From positions 276,851 through 340,850 of the forward strand of contig JAEUBA010000026.1 in the NCBI GenBank assembly GCA_018257865.1: a stretch of 64,000 nucleotides of DNA, read 5' to 3'. Position numbers and translations under genes: made by a program. The notes under the pieces were generated by a model that made no database searches, had not been told where the DNA came from, and saw only the letters and a list, made by a program, of their open reading frames with translations. Below, piece by piece: positions 26,730-38,372 of the stretch. Source of the DNA: Stereocaulon alpinum (taxonomy: Eukaryota; Ascomycota; Lecanoromycetes; Lecanorales; Stereocaulaceae). Every line of letters starts with the position of its first letter. Position 1 is the stretch's first letter.

Positions 26730-28211
26730 AAAGGTATACTTCTTATATTTTTATCCTATCCTTAAGTTAAGTATTTTAATACTTTTATTAATAGTCTTTA
26801 TTATTAATCTATTAAAGTTTATTAACGCGTATAGCTCGCGCTTTTATATAGGTAAATTATATTTCTTTATAAAACTTAGTTTAATTAAGTCCTTACTTAA
26901 TCTACTATTAATAATAACCCTTATTAAAATACTATTAACCTTTACCTAAAACCGAAACCTAATATTATTATATAATTTAGTTAAGGTAATCTATTTAACC
27001 TTTTTAATAATTCCGCTACTTAGTCTATTTATTATAGAACCTACTAGTTTTTTATAAACCTATATTTAGAGTCCCTAGTAATTAGGTCTTTCTTAATAAA
27101 CTTATTAAGTAGGATCTTTTCCTAGTACTTTAGGAGGTTCCTAACCGCTTTATCTAAATAATAGATTAATAACTATAGATCCTATAAAATAAGTTATTAG
27201 TCTAATAGTAATATACTCCTATCCTTTAAAAATCTAAATCCTTTAGGGAGTTTCTAGTAGACTAGATTATCTAAGTTTAGATACTTATCCCTTTATAGTA
27301 CCTCTTAGATCTTTTAAGCTACTAAGGATTTAAACTTTATAAGTCCCTTAGTCTTATCTTAAATAAAGTTTATAGATAAACTCCTAAAAAGACTTATAAA
27401 CTTAATAACTAATAATAACTATTAGCTATTTTCTACTAGTTTCTTAGCCTATTTATTACTTAATAAGGCTATTAATACCTATATTAGTTTATCTATAATA
27501 ACTTTTTATATATATACCTTAACCTTATTTAATTTATTATATAGATTAGTTATTTACTACTCTATATACTTTAGTCGCTACTAATAGGATTCTAATAGTT
27601 CTTCTTAAGTTCTTTAGGTATCTAACCTTAAAGCCTCTATTCTATTAAGGGTTTTATTATCTAATAAGGCTTCTCCCTCTATAAGCTCTTCTAACTTACT
27701 TCCTAAGGATAGTTTTTAACGGGGGGTATTAACTTAATTCTTACTAAAGTATTCTTTACTATTTATTATAGATACTTAGTATCTTAACTTCTAAGGGTAC
27801 TACCCTAATCCGTCCTTCTTACTAAGGTATATTTAGTATAAATTATTATAGTAAGTTATCTAACTTAAGTAATTATATTCCTTATTAGTTAATTATATTA
27901 GTTATTCCGGCTACTCCTATTTATTATAGTTAAGGTTTATATCCCCTACTATAGCTATCTACTCTTATTAAGGGTACTTATTTTAATAATATCCTTTCTT
28001 ATAGTATCTATAATATTTTATATTAGATAAGTCCTTCTTTTACTTTTAGGCTTAAAGACTTCTATTCTATCTTCCTTTTATATATCTTATTATTAATAGA
28101 GTAGACTTTAAATACTAACTATATAAAGTTTCTAATATTATTAGAATAGGTAAGCTTATCCTTAACCTTATCCTTTAATCCTTTTTAATATATAGTAGCT
28201 TAAGCGTCTTC

Positions 28212-28343
28212 TGTTAAAATGTAATAGGTGGAATACTTGATTATCTAGCTAAGTGCGACTGTGCGAGATATATATAAGGGTTAGGGCTAAGCCTTAGTTA
28301 TTAATAACTAAGCCTTAGGATATCGAACACCCGAATTTTAATA
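28212..28343 (-). repeat. 3' LTR of Copia E
   Basis: This 132-bp repeat matches 34,017-34,148. Here TGTTAAAATGTAATAGG keeps some TpG that is TpA in the partner. Confidence 0.92.
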
Positions 28344-28799
28344 CTCCTACTCAAATATAGTATACCGAACACTAGATATATTAAATTATAGTCCGCTAAA
28401 ACGACTAATTTACTATATACTAGTTGCAACTGCTTTTTACCCTGAATACCCGGTATTTAGTAGGATAGTAGAGCTTATCTTTTACTGCTACTACTAAAAC
28501 TTTCTAAAAAATGGTAAAACACGGTTATTTAAATTTTTATTCTGATAATTATCTTATATATACTAATTTCCTACTAATAGTTAGTTGGGTAGTATATAGG
28601 GCTGATAGATATTATAAAGTATAATAATAGCTCTAAGGATAATCTAAGTATAGTTACCCTAATAGAGTCGTATTCGCGTGCGATCCTTAAGGGTGCTCCT
28701 ACTAGATTTAGGTAGTTACTCCTACTAAAGCTCTGCCTTAGGCGATATATTCTAAGCCTAAATTATTACGGAACTCTATAAATTAATTTTTACAGAGAG

Positions 28800-31700
28800 G
28801 TTTAGTAAGCCTATTAGTAACTTAATACTTAGTAGGCGTATAGCGGAGGTCTACTATACCGTTCGTAACTTACTCCTAAATAAAGTAGTAGTATATATTA
28901 ATATACTTGCTGCGAGTATAGAATTCCGGATTCTTTATAAGGGCGATCGCGCCCTAATTATCTCTATAGATAATTACTACTTAGGGTTCCTAGCTACTAA
29001 GCTTAAGCTACCTTAGTAGGTTTTAAAGCTATACCGCTTCCTTAGACGCTAAGGTCTAACCGATATATTTAGCCTTATAGGTAGAAAGGGCTATAATAGG
29101 TTATTACTTAGATAACTAGCTAATAGCCCCGCTACCTATGTTAAAGATATAACCTAAGGTGGATTAGCGCGTATTATAGTCTCCCGCCTAATTAGAGTTA
29201 ATATAGCCCGTTAGTACCTAAATTAGTCCTAAGAAGGTTAATTAGTATTTAGTTATTAACTTAAGATATTAGAAGATTCGTTTAACTACTCCCTAATAAG
29301 CTTGCGTTAGGTTTACACCGTAGCGACTAACTACTAATATAGGGTATATAATATTAGGTTAAGTCCCTAGTATTATATATATTAGCGACCTAATAGCCTT
29401 CTAATATAGCAGGCGGTCTTAGGCGTTAGCTTAGAAACCGTTAGGGGCTTTTTTAAGATAGTAAGTTATCTCTATAGGGGTTATAATTTCTTTATATTCC
29501 TAGAGGCTAAAGTCCTAAAGCACTTTCTTAATATAGGCCTCTTAGCTTAGTCGTAGCGTTCGTTATTAGCGGTTCTAGGTAACTATTATCCCTAAGTAAT
29601 AGCTGTATAGCCCAAAATCTATTATATAGAATTAATAGTTAAGGGTATCTTTAACCCTTTAAATAGCTTCCTTACTAGGGCCTATAATTAGTAAATTATC
29701 TATATATAGGGTAATTAGCATCTTATCTTTAGGGTTAATAAATACGCTTAAGTTAGCTTCTAATAGGATAACGCCTAATTCGGTGTTTATAAAGCTAGCG
29801 AAGGTATTATACTATACTTAGGGGGATTATTTCAGGCTATATAGAGCCTTATTTAGGCGGTAAACTTTTACCTCCCCTTAAATAAAGCCTTTAGGCTATT
29901 CTATAAAGATCTCCTCTTCTATATCCTTATAGAGGAATACCGTTTTAACGTCTATCTACTCTAAGTCCTAATCTATAGCGGCGGTAATTATAAATATAGC
30001 CTTATAGCTTATAGGTTTAACTACTAAGGCGAAAGTCTTATTATAATTAAGACCTTTTTGTTATTCGAAGCCTTAAACGACCTAGCGTACCTTATAGCGT
30101 ATAATTTCCCCTTTAGGGCTACGCTTTAAGGTATAGACCTATCTACCCCTAAGGACTTTCCGGCTATCTAGGGGCGACGTTAGTATCTAAGTATTATTAG
30201 TTATAAGGGAGTTAAATTCGTTATTTATAGCGAGCTCCTACTATATTATATATATATTATTAGCTATTACTTTAGCGTAGGTTTTAGGTTTATAGGGTTC
30301 CGCTGAATTCGCCTAAGCTAGTAGAGAGATCGCTAAATACCTATAGAGGGGATCTGGCGAGAGGTTCTATATATTAGGGATATCGAGCTTAGGGTATATT
30401 ACTAGGACTTAAGTTATCTCTTGCTCTTCTATAGTACCTATTATTATTAGTAATACTAGCTGTAATAGGGCTAAAGAGTCTAATATTAATAGTAAACTTA
30501 GGCTTAGAGAAGGAGAATATAATATTTCTTTAGAAGTTAGGGGTAAGGGAGGTAATTCTCCCCCTAAAGGAGGTAATTCTCCTAAGGATTCTTAGTTAGG
30601 TAATTATACTAGGGATATATCTAAGTTAAAGTTAATAAAATTCTAATTCCTATTATACGCCTCCCCTAAAGCGGAGGTCTATTAGTATTTAGCTGGGGGT
30701 TCTTTACCCCTATAGAAGCGGGGCCGTTTCTCCTATATATAGATATCGACGGCGCAGATAATAGCGCGCTATTTTAGTAACTATAGGCGAAAGATATAGC
30801 TATCCCCTTTATATCCTAAAAGGAAATAGGGGTCGCTTTTATCTATAAATTTCTTTTAGAGACGGTTTCGCGCCTATATTTTAGAGTTAAGGGTTCTTAG
30901 GTACCTAAGATAGGGCTTACGCTTATAGAAGGCCTTATATAGGGTTTTCCTAAGCTTTATAACTAAGCTTTAGATGGTAAGGTAATTAGCTATTTTTATA
31001 ATTTTAGGCTAAAAAGACTTATTAAGTTTAGAGCCTAATAGTAGAGGGTAGGTATATTTAATAAAGACCTACTCGAAATATTTAGTAGTCCTATTTTATT
31101 CTAGGTTTCTAGGTACTATAGGCTTATAGATAATCCCTTTAAGGCTAAGGTATTTTTAGAAGGTTCCTTTAATATATTCGCCCCTATTATCTATATATAG
31201 GTGTTAGATTAGGCGCCCTACTTACTTATACTTATACTAGAACCGTTAGAATAGATCGCTAAGCTTTAATTTATATTTTATATAGTAGACTTCGGAGTAG
31301 TAGGTAAAGTTATCTTTAAAGGTAACTACCTATTTACTACCGTCGAAGCTAATAGGCTTAATAGGTCTTATAATATTACTATAAATAAATTCTATTAGGC
31401 GTATTCTAAGTTTAATAAAGTCCTTATATAGGGTAGACTAATAGCAGCCTAGAATATAGTATTTATAGGTTAATTTATCTAAGAATTTCTTTAAGAAGTC
31501 TACTCCGGTAGCTATATTAAGTAGCTAATCTATATTTTATTAACCTATATAACCTATACGGGCGTACTAGAGCTAGCGGATAGCGTCTAGAGGTACGCTA
31601 TACGCGTTTAATATAAGTTATTACCCCTAGGGAAGTTCTAATATATAGAGGCTGAATCGTTATTTAGCGATTATATTACTAAGCTTAGGGTATAAGATTA

Positions 31701-33900
31701 TATAGCCGTTTTTAGCGAATTTAATATAGATTCTAATATCTATTAGCTAGGAGCCTAAGAGGAGGTTTACCCCTAGCTTAGGTACGTAGAGGACGTTATA
31801 TAGTAGTATATTCTTCCTTAGGTATAGGATCTTTACCGTCCTACGCTTAGTAGGCTTAAGCTGCACCCTATTAATTTTAGTAATTAGAGTACTAATAGCG
31901 GGCTTAAAGGTTACGAAGTTAAAGCGCTAGTAGAATAAGTGCTATATATATCCTATTAACTTCTAGCGTCGTTACTACTATATATCTAATATTAATTATA
32001 GGGACCCTATTTATACTAATACCTTAAATATTAAAGTCGCTATTAGCGGTAAGGGTCCTAAATATTAGCCCTTTAGTAGGGCTATTATTATATTTAAACT
32101 TCTATTTCTTAAACCTTTTATCCTTAGACTTAAACTTTTTAGGTTTTATTTCGGGGTAAAGCTGCTAGTACTTTATAATTAGATAAGTATCCTTTCGCTT
32201 AAGCTTCTTATAGTAAGGGTAGTATTCCTAAGGCTTATTATTCTTAGAGTTATAGTCTTTAGTAGACTTCCTACCTATAAATATTACTAGTCCGGAGTAC
32301 TTATATTACGCCTAGATTTATTATTCTTTATTAGCGGTAGCTAGGGAGACCTTATTAAAGTCGACTTTATTAGCGCCGAATAGGGCGTAGCTTTAAATAT
32401 AAGCTATTTTAAAGGTATTATAAGCTTTACTAAGTCTTAAAAGATAGAGGTAAATTAGGTATAGTTTTAGTAGGGCTACTTCAGCGTTAAGCTCCTTAAG
32501 TTTAGTATTAACCTCTTAGAACTTCTAGGTATATTTAGCGATATCCTTAGAGGATTTTAAAGAGGTTAAATAGAGGTATTATACTAATTTAATATAGATA
32601 CTAGTCCCTTTAGGCTTAAAGTTTAAGGAGACTTTAGTTAGAATCTTATCTACTATAGTAAGGTTCTTTATAATTTTCTAGGCGTTAAACCTAAGTTAGT
32701 TATAAATCGTAGTATAGGCTTTTACTTAGGTTTTAGTAGTAAAAGGCTTTAAGTTATTAAGTATAAGCTAATTATCTATCTCCTCTACCTACTAGGAGTA
32801 CCTAAAGTTAGACTCTAAGACGGAGATAGAGGTAAGTAGGAAGCTCCTACTACTACTATAAGATTCTTTAGCTACTATAATACCGCTACTACTATAAGAT
32901 TCTTTAGCTACTATAATACCGCTACTGCTATAAGACTCTTCAGCTACTATAATATAGGTATTTATATTTTAGAAGAGAGTTATAGGCTTTAGAGGTCTTT
33001 AAGTTAGCTAAGTCTTTTAGGGATAAGCGGTAGTAGTAGTTATTTCCTTATACTATTATTTCGCCTAGGGACCTAAAGGAGCCTGAGATAGTATATATTT
33101 AGCTTAAAGGCTAAAGATATTAGAATTACTAAGAGGTTCTAAGGTCGATTTACTAGCTTTAGAATTAGAGTTATAAGGAGATAGTAACCGTTCTAGGGGT
33201 ATATAATTAGTATTAATATAGTTAAGAGGTAACTTATCGAATTAGATTAGGTCCTAAAGAAGGTACCAGAAGTACTTATATTTAGAGCGGTAGTATACCT
33301 AGGTAATAGTATTTATATACTAGATAGGGTTTAGATTAGTAGTAGATAGTATTAAGTTAGAAGATAAAGAAGATAATAGATTTCTAGCTATACTAATAGC
33401 GGATATCTTATAGATATCTCTTAAGGATTTCGACCTTAGTATTCTAGCGGCTAGGGTAATACCAGCCTCTAACTTATTAGGAAAGGTAGCGGGGGATACC
33501 GGCCTTTAATAATAGCTAAGGATACTAGCCTTTAGGAAGAAATTAAGGGGTTAGGACCTAGCCCCCTTAGTAATTAATAATTAATCGCTTTCTAGCGTCT
33601 AAAAAGTCTTATTTTTAATATAAAATTCGATAATTCTGCTTATATAGGTTAGTATTCTTACTATAGAAGCTGGATATCGCTTTTAGGGGCTTAGCTTTAG
33701 AGTTTATAGATACTTACTAAGGTACGCTAGAAGGGATTACTTAGTAGTACTTATTAGCGTACTTTTCGGTAGTAATAACCTTAAAAAGAATAGAATAGCT
33801 AGGAGTTCCTAGTCTCCTCTTTTTAGTCGATTATTATCGCTGTGAGTTAATTTCGCAGTACGAAGATTAAAGAGTTATTACCTAAGACTAAGTATTAGAG
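28800..33900 (-). pseudogene. Copia E gag-pol relic
   Basis: This is a former single gag-pol reading on the minus strand, now broken by many TAG/TAA codons created by CpA-to-TpA change. Motifs for the gag knuckle, integrase, reverse transcriptase and RNase H are recognisable in Copia order. Near 32,850-32,950 (about 40-50 bp per unit) an imperfect tandem repeat with CTACTATAATACCGCTACT encodes a former repetitive gag segment. Confidence 0.8.
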
Positions 33901-34016
33901 GTTTAGTATACGTATACGCAGCTTATATTAGAGAGGAGTTAGTAACTATTTCTAGAGGAGTATAATTCTAAAAGAAGAGCTATTCTTATAATACCCAGCG
34001 ACCTAGGCTTATAACC

Positions 34017-34148
34017 TATTAGAATATAATAGGTAGAATACTTAATTATCTAGTTAAGTACGACTATACGAGATATATATAAGGGTTAGGGCTAATCCTT
34101 AGTCATTAATAACTAAGCCTTAGGATATCGAACACCCGAATTTCAACA
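34017..34148 (-). repeat. 5' LTR of Copia E
   Basis: It is the partner of 28,212-28,343. Its right end keeps TTTCAACA where the other copy has TTTTAATA. Confidence 0.92.
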
Positions 34149-34499
34149 TCTTCTAACTAATTAAGTTAATAGGTAATTCCTCTAAACTATACTATATACT
34201 CTATTATAAGTCCCTTCTATTAAAGATTTATAAGTTTATATTTTAGTCTTCTTTCTTTAATACTATCCCTAAAATAGAACCTTAATAAATTCTTAATATA
34301 TATTTTATTAAAGATAATCTTTAAAGACTTATCCTCTATTATATTAGGGTCTTAAATTAAAAGATATTCTTTAAGTTAAAGTTAAAGGGCTACTATAGTA
34401 TCGCCTTTAAGGTATAATAGATAAAATATATTCTTAGCCTTTATAATAGAGAAGCTTAGTATATTAAATACTATATATAAGTTAATTTATTAAAGAAAT

Positions 34500-35067
34500 A
34501 TATTTAATCCTCCCTTCCTACTAAAGAACTTAGTAGGGGTAGGTAACTTTATCCCTCTATTACTAATAGTAATTCCCTCTTTAGGAACTAAAGCTAAGTC
34601 CTTTCCCTTAAATCTATTTATTACCTTAGGTATAACGCGCTATCTCTCCCTTAAGGTAGAACTAGAAGTACTTATACTATATAGTCTAAAGTATAATATT
34701 TAAAATATAATAAGGTAGTTTAACTCCTATAGGTAAATTATATAGTAAAGTATACTAAGTATTAGAAGGTAATAGAGATAGATAGTTATTAAATTATCTT
34801 TAGCTAAAACTCCTCTTTATTATATAAGTTAAATATAAGGAGATAAGAAAATATTCTACTAAAGGAAAACCCTTCCTTATATATTTACCTTAATTATACT
34901 AAGCCCTAACCTAATTTAAGTAACCTAGCCTTATATCTACTATATTACTCTATAATCTACCTAATATACCTTAGATTACCTATATTACTAGGTCCTCTCT
35001 TAATAGTCCCTTACCTACTAACCCTATTACGTGCCTTACCCGTAACCTTGCGGGGTTACCCGTAACA
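34500..35067 (-). repeat. 5' LTR region of D1
   Basis: On the minus strand it begins at 35,067 with TGTTACGGGTAACCCCG, which contains an inverted repeat of TTACGGGTAA. It is homologous to the start of D2 at 39,658. No second copy of this LTR is visible in the window for either D element, so the inner LTR border is not determined and 34,500 is nominal. Confidence 0.55.
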
Positions 35068-35700
35068 TTAAACCTATTCTTACTACTCTAAAGTTAGACT
35101 ACTATTATAATATTCGGTAACTATTAGGGTCTACTTAGTATTAGCAGTAATCTAATACTTAGTATCGGAAATAATATTAACGGGGTATTACCGTAGCGCT
35201 ATACGTATAGGTAAAGGAAGACGTTATACTACCCCGCTTTATACTCGATAAGTATAAGGAGCGTATACCCCCTAGAAGTAGGATTATTAGTAATTAGTTC
35301 TACTAATAAACGGATACCTACTATTACTACTTTACGTCTTTAAATAAACCTTAGTATCCTATCGCGTAGCGCTACTAGGGCGCGAAAGGTATATATTATA
35401 CCTTTACTACTACTACTACTATTACTTTATTATTATATTAGGATACGTCCTTTATACTTATACTCTTACTATTAATACCTCCCCCTTCTCTTCCTCCCCT
35501 ATCTTATATTATTTTATTAGGTCTATAACTTCTATTAGTATAATCGCTCGTCTAGCCTAGTAGGCCTACTCGCTTATTATACTTATCGTCGTCGTTATCT
35601 AGCCTATTAAAATATTCTAAGCTTAAGAGTTATTATATTAATATACTATATAAATACTAGAATAGGCGTATAAATAAATAAATTAATTAATAGTTTTAAA
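35068..35700 (+). repeat. RIP-mutated repeat relic with the element-F-type tail
   Basis: No coding reading is recognised. The right end (about 35,640-35,690) carries ATACTAGAATAGGCGTATAA followed by an AAT-rich tail, matching the 3' end and tail of element F (26,690-26,729) after CpA-to-TpA change. The stretch 35,405-35,604 closely matches 46,313-46,504. It is best described as a composite relic of non-LTR type. Confidence 0.5.
35405..35604. repeat. 195-bp segment shared with 46,313-46,504
   Basis: Both copies start with a TAC-triplet run and end at a CGTCGTCGNTATC motif, and they are similar in between with scattered CpA/TpA-type differences. They lie in the same orientation. At 46.3 kb the segment sits at the 5' end of the minus-strand LINE. 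Confidence 0.65.
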
Positions 35701-36092
35701 ATTATTAATATAAGGACTTAGCTTTATAGGCGCTAAGGTAAAGAGGCCTAGCGCGAGATCAACGCTAATTTATAGAAACTAGTAGGTAACGAATAGCTAG
35801 CCTGTAAAACTATTCGTGATATAGTAATAAACTCTCGTAGCGCTTTTTAGCTCGCTCCTAGTACCTCTACCTTACAGTGGTAGGTAGCGGAATTCATAGC
35901 TATTTTATTGTGATGAGCGCGAGTGAGAAGGTTCTTGAGGAGAGGACGTTGCTGATGGAGAGGCAGGGGAATCTTTCAGCTGCCAGGGATCCGGATAGTG
36001 AACTAAATCTGGCCCCCAGAAGAACCGAGACCTCTTCCTAGCATGACTACAACGTACTATGCTAGACTCGTACAATAGGAGTGGACATTGCT

Positions 36093-36129
36093 AGCAGGCT
36101 AGACCTCGGTTATCACGGTGTAGCCTGCT
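36093..36129. repeat. Short perfect inverted repeat
   Basis: AGCAGGCTA (36,093-36,101) and TAGCCTGCT (36,121-36,129) can pair around a 19-nt loop. No gene context explains it. Confidence 0.55.
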
Positions 36130-36479
36130 GGGCCGGACAACCTTTTTGCTGTTTGGACTTTCTGCAATGTCTTACTGTCATAGGCTGGACACTCTTACCA
36201 TGGCTAGAGCCTCTTCTCTACTAGGCTAGATCACCTCTAAGTAACACAAAAGGGTCCAGCCTAATTAGTGCACGTTGCATTGGCCTCATCCTACTCTCAA
36301 GGCGCCCAGGACAACATGAAGTGCCTCGTCTATCACGGGTACCAGTCACTACAGTAATGTTAGCCAACAGCGGAGTTAAGGTGTTGAAACACAACTGTTC
36401 AGAATCACCATTTCGAACGCGCTCAGCCAGGGGAGCACTGCAAGACAGAGCATCACAAAGGGAGCCACTGCAAGATTAT

Positions 36480-36725
36480 TGACCGGGAAGCCGGGTCACA
36501 GCAGGGCGACTGGTCGTTAGAAAGAGATGGGTCACTGAGAAAAGACTGGCCGCTAAGTAAGAGGATACTGGTCGCCGGAGAGACTAGTCTTTGAAGTGAG
36601 ACTGGTCGCAGGGAGAAGACTGGTTTCTGGGAGGGCACCAGGAAGAGAGTGGTTACGAGGAAGATACTGGTCAAAGTGGAGAGAACGATCGCTGATAGGT
36701 GACTTGTCGCTGGCAGGTGGATTGG
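36480..36725 (+). repeat. Degenerate minisatellite
   Basis: Imperfect units of roughly 18-24 bp recur with the core GACTGGTCGC or its variants (ACTGGTCGTTAG, ACTGGCCGC, ACTGGTCGCCGGAG, GACTAGTCTTTG, ACTGGTCGCAGGGAG, GACTGGTTTCTGG, ACTTGTCGCTGG). Open frames of 60-73 codons across it on both strands arise from the repeat and have no gene support. Confidence 0.75.
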
Positions 36726-37014
36726 TGATATCTTGCAAAGAGCTACGGAGTATAGAGCAGAATACTAGAATGGGCTCCCTGAAAGGGCTCCTAGGTCATA
36801 GCGATTGATCTACGCCGCCAAAGGTCCAACTAGTCCCCAGATGACGTATGACCGGGACCACTTTAGGCTTCCTTTAGAACTGGTGTACATAAGATTTACC
36901 CTCGTTCTCTCCTTGAGCGGATACCTTTCTAGCGTGCCCGCCTTTGGTGTATATCTATGTAAAAACCTCAGTCTCAGCCAAGCTCAGCCAATGGACTGAT
37001 CTTGCCTCGTAGAA

Positions 37015-38236
37015 ATGGCCAATGGAGATCTCATCGCTTTCAACGTAGCATCCTTCATCTGCGCCCTGTTTGTGCTGGAATTCGGGGCCGACAAGTTCAT
37101 TGATCACACCGCTATCGTCGCACGCCGTACTGGAGTTTCACAGGCACTCATTGGTCTTTTGACCGCTGGCGCCGAGTGGGAAGAAGTTCGTTAACTGAGC
37201 ATCGGCCTCAACCTCGAAGATCAGCTGACTTATATAGCTTGTGGTTGTTATAGTATCTATTGCCCGCAATCGCTCGTCTCTTGCAATCGGGACTATTGTC
37301 GGCTCGACGATATCAAACATTCTTGGTGCCTTTTCGCTCGGACTGTTGTTTCATTCCGCGAATCAGAAAATCGCCTTCGACAGAAGCTCAAAGATATACA
37401 CATTGCTTCTACTCCCTCTAACCACTTTTGTTACCCTGCTCACTGCTCTTGGCCCGCGAGGCTCATGGAAGGGCTTTGGCGGCATCCTGCTTGCCCTGTT
37501 CGTAATTTATGTGGCGTCTGTGGCGTCAGCAATAACACGAGGGGTGATTACTGCGCCAGAAGCTTCTGACTCGGATGATACCAGCAGCCAAGACAGCGAC
37601 AGTGACAGTGAAGTTAGACCTCTCTTGAGTAGTGGGGCAGAGACCGAAAGGGAGGCGGCCCAAGATATCGAAGCTACAACAGCAACGGCCCCAATTGATG
37701 GCGCTCTTCACGCTTCACCTGGTCCTCGGAACTCGCAGAAGCGCACCCTCAGCCGTGGTGTTTGTCATCACAGCTTGAAATATCATCTAGGTCTTCTGCT
37801 GGCTGGCTTTGCATCGATCTGTCTATCTGGCTACGTCCTCTCGCATGCCTCTACTACCATTAGTGATGAGATTGGTATGTCCGATGTCCTCTTCGCTATT
37901 GTAGTAGTCTCGATTGCAACTACTTTACCGGAGAAGTTCATAGCCGTGCTGAGTGGGTCTCGTGGGCATGCCGGGATCTTGGTTGCGAATACAGTTGGGA
38001 GCAACATATTTTTATTAACATTGTGTATGGGCATCATTTTGGTGGTCACTGCAGGAGAGTTCGATGCAGGCTCAGTCAACGTCGTCGAGGTGGGGGTCAT
38101 GATGGGTTCTACAGTAGCCTTGACATTGACGGTATGGTTTGGCGCAAGGTGGAATCGGTGGATAGGGGCTGCAATGTTGGTTGCCTATATTGCATTCCTA
38201 GTGCTTGAGTTTACGACTATTCGAAAAGTTTGGTAA
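37015..38236 (+). CDS. Na+/Ca2+-exchanger (CaCA) family membrane antiporter
   Basis: The model has two exons, 37,015-37,185 and 37,238-38,236, with a 52-bp intron (GTTCGT...TATATAG, branch-like CTGAC at 37,224-37,228). It encodes 389 residues. The two internal alpha repeats that define the family are visible. Repeat 1 has AGAEWEEL at 51-58 with acidic residues in the membrane, then GTIVGSTISN at 75-84. Repeat 2 has TTLPEKF around 285-291, then ANTVGSNIF at 307-315. About ten hydrophobic segments flank a hydrophilic Ser/Asp/Glu-rich loop (about 165-235, SDSDDTSSQDSDSDSE), the usual place of the cytosolic regulatory loop. Known family members exchange Ca2+ for Na+ or H+ across vacuolar, ER or plasma membranes; substrate and membrane cannot be told here. 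The intron splits repeat 1, and both exons keep frame. Starting only at the second exon would delete half of repeat 1, so the upstream ATG is preferred. It appears intact although RIP-mutated nests flank it on both sides. Confidence 0.88.
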
Positions 38237-38372
38237 TGTGGGAAAATCTCTGGCTGCAACGCGTTGATCCAAATGCAATATTCATGTGACAGCAAATTTC
38301 AACAATCCTCACACTGTTCAGCACACTCACTCCATCGGCGAAACTTTTGACGAAGATTGATGGAGTGTGGCG

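Larger units (their letters stand above)
28212..34148 (-). mobile_element. Complete Copia element E, nested in D1
   Basis: It is bounded by 132-bp LTRs (28,212-28,343 and 34,017-34,148) and a perfect target duplication TCTTC (28,207-28,211 and 34,149-34,153). On the minus strand its order is gag with a former zinc knuckle at about 32,230-32,180 (YPYYKKLKRKDTY, Cys now Tyr), integrase at about 31,500-30,900, RT at about 30,000-29,600 (VKTVFLYKDIEEEIFIEQP, KALYSLKQ) and RNase H to about 28,800. Length 5.94 kb is normal for Copia. The D2 copy shows the empty site. Confidence 0.93.
24122..35067 (-). mobile_element. Gypsy chromovirus copy D1, 5' part, carrying insertions E and F
   Basis: The 5' LTR starts at 35,067 (TGTTACGGGTAACCCCG on the minus strand) and the element runs leftwards through gag, protease, RT and into RNase H, where element X cuts it at 24,121. 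It is colinear with the plus-strand copy D2 from 39,658. D2 is continuous where D1 carries Copia E (D2 about 40,566) and element F (D2 about 47,300), so D1 is the interrupted copy. RT motifs are readable on the minus strand at about 25,100-24,700. Confidence 0.85.
35701..37014. other. Transition from RIP-mutated to normal DNA; no gene recognised
   Basis: CpA/TpG depletion fades between about 35,760 and 35,940. From there normal dinucleotide use returns. I see no supported gene. The stretch holds an inverted repeat (36,093-36,129), a degenerate minisatellite (36,480-36,725) and the upstream region of the antiporter gene. Short open frames here fall in the minisatellite and are not credible genes. 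Confidence 0.6.

Noticed and set aside
1..35760. Long readings in which TAA and TAG behave like Gln, resembling a ciliate-type genetic code
   Set aside because: The readings also need Tyr in place of essential Cys and His, LTR pairs differ by CpA/TpA changes, and the intact genes in the islands use normal codons and TAA/TGA stops. RIP explains all of it.
36093..36129. Hairpin as a transcription terminator
   Set aside because: This is a eukaryotic sequence without a U tract or adjoining gene end; only listed as an inverted repeat.
36453..36808. Three open frames of 61-73 codons on both strands
   Set aside because: They are produced by the minisatellite, whose units lack stops in several frames.
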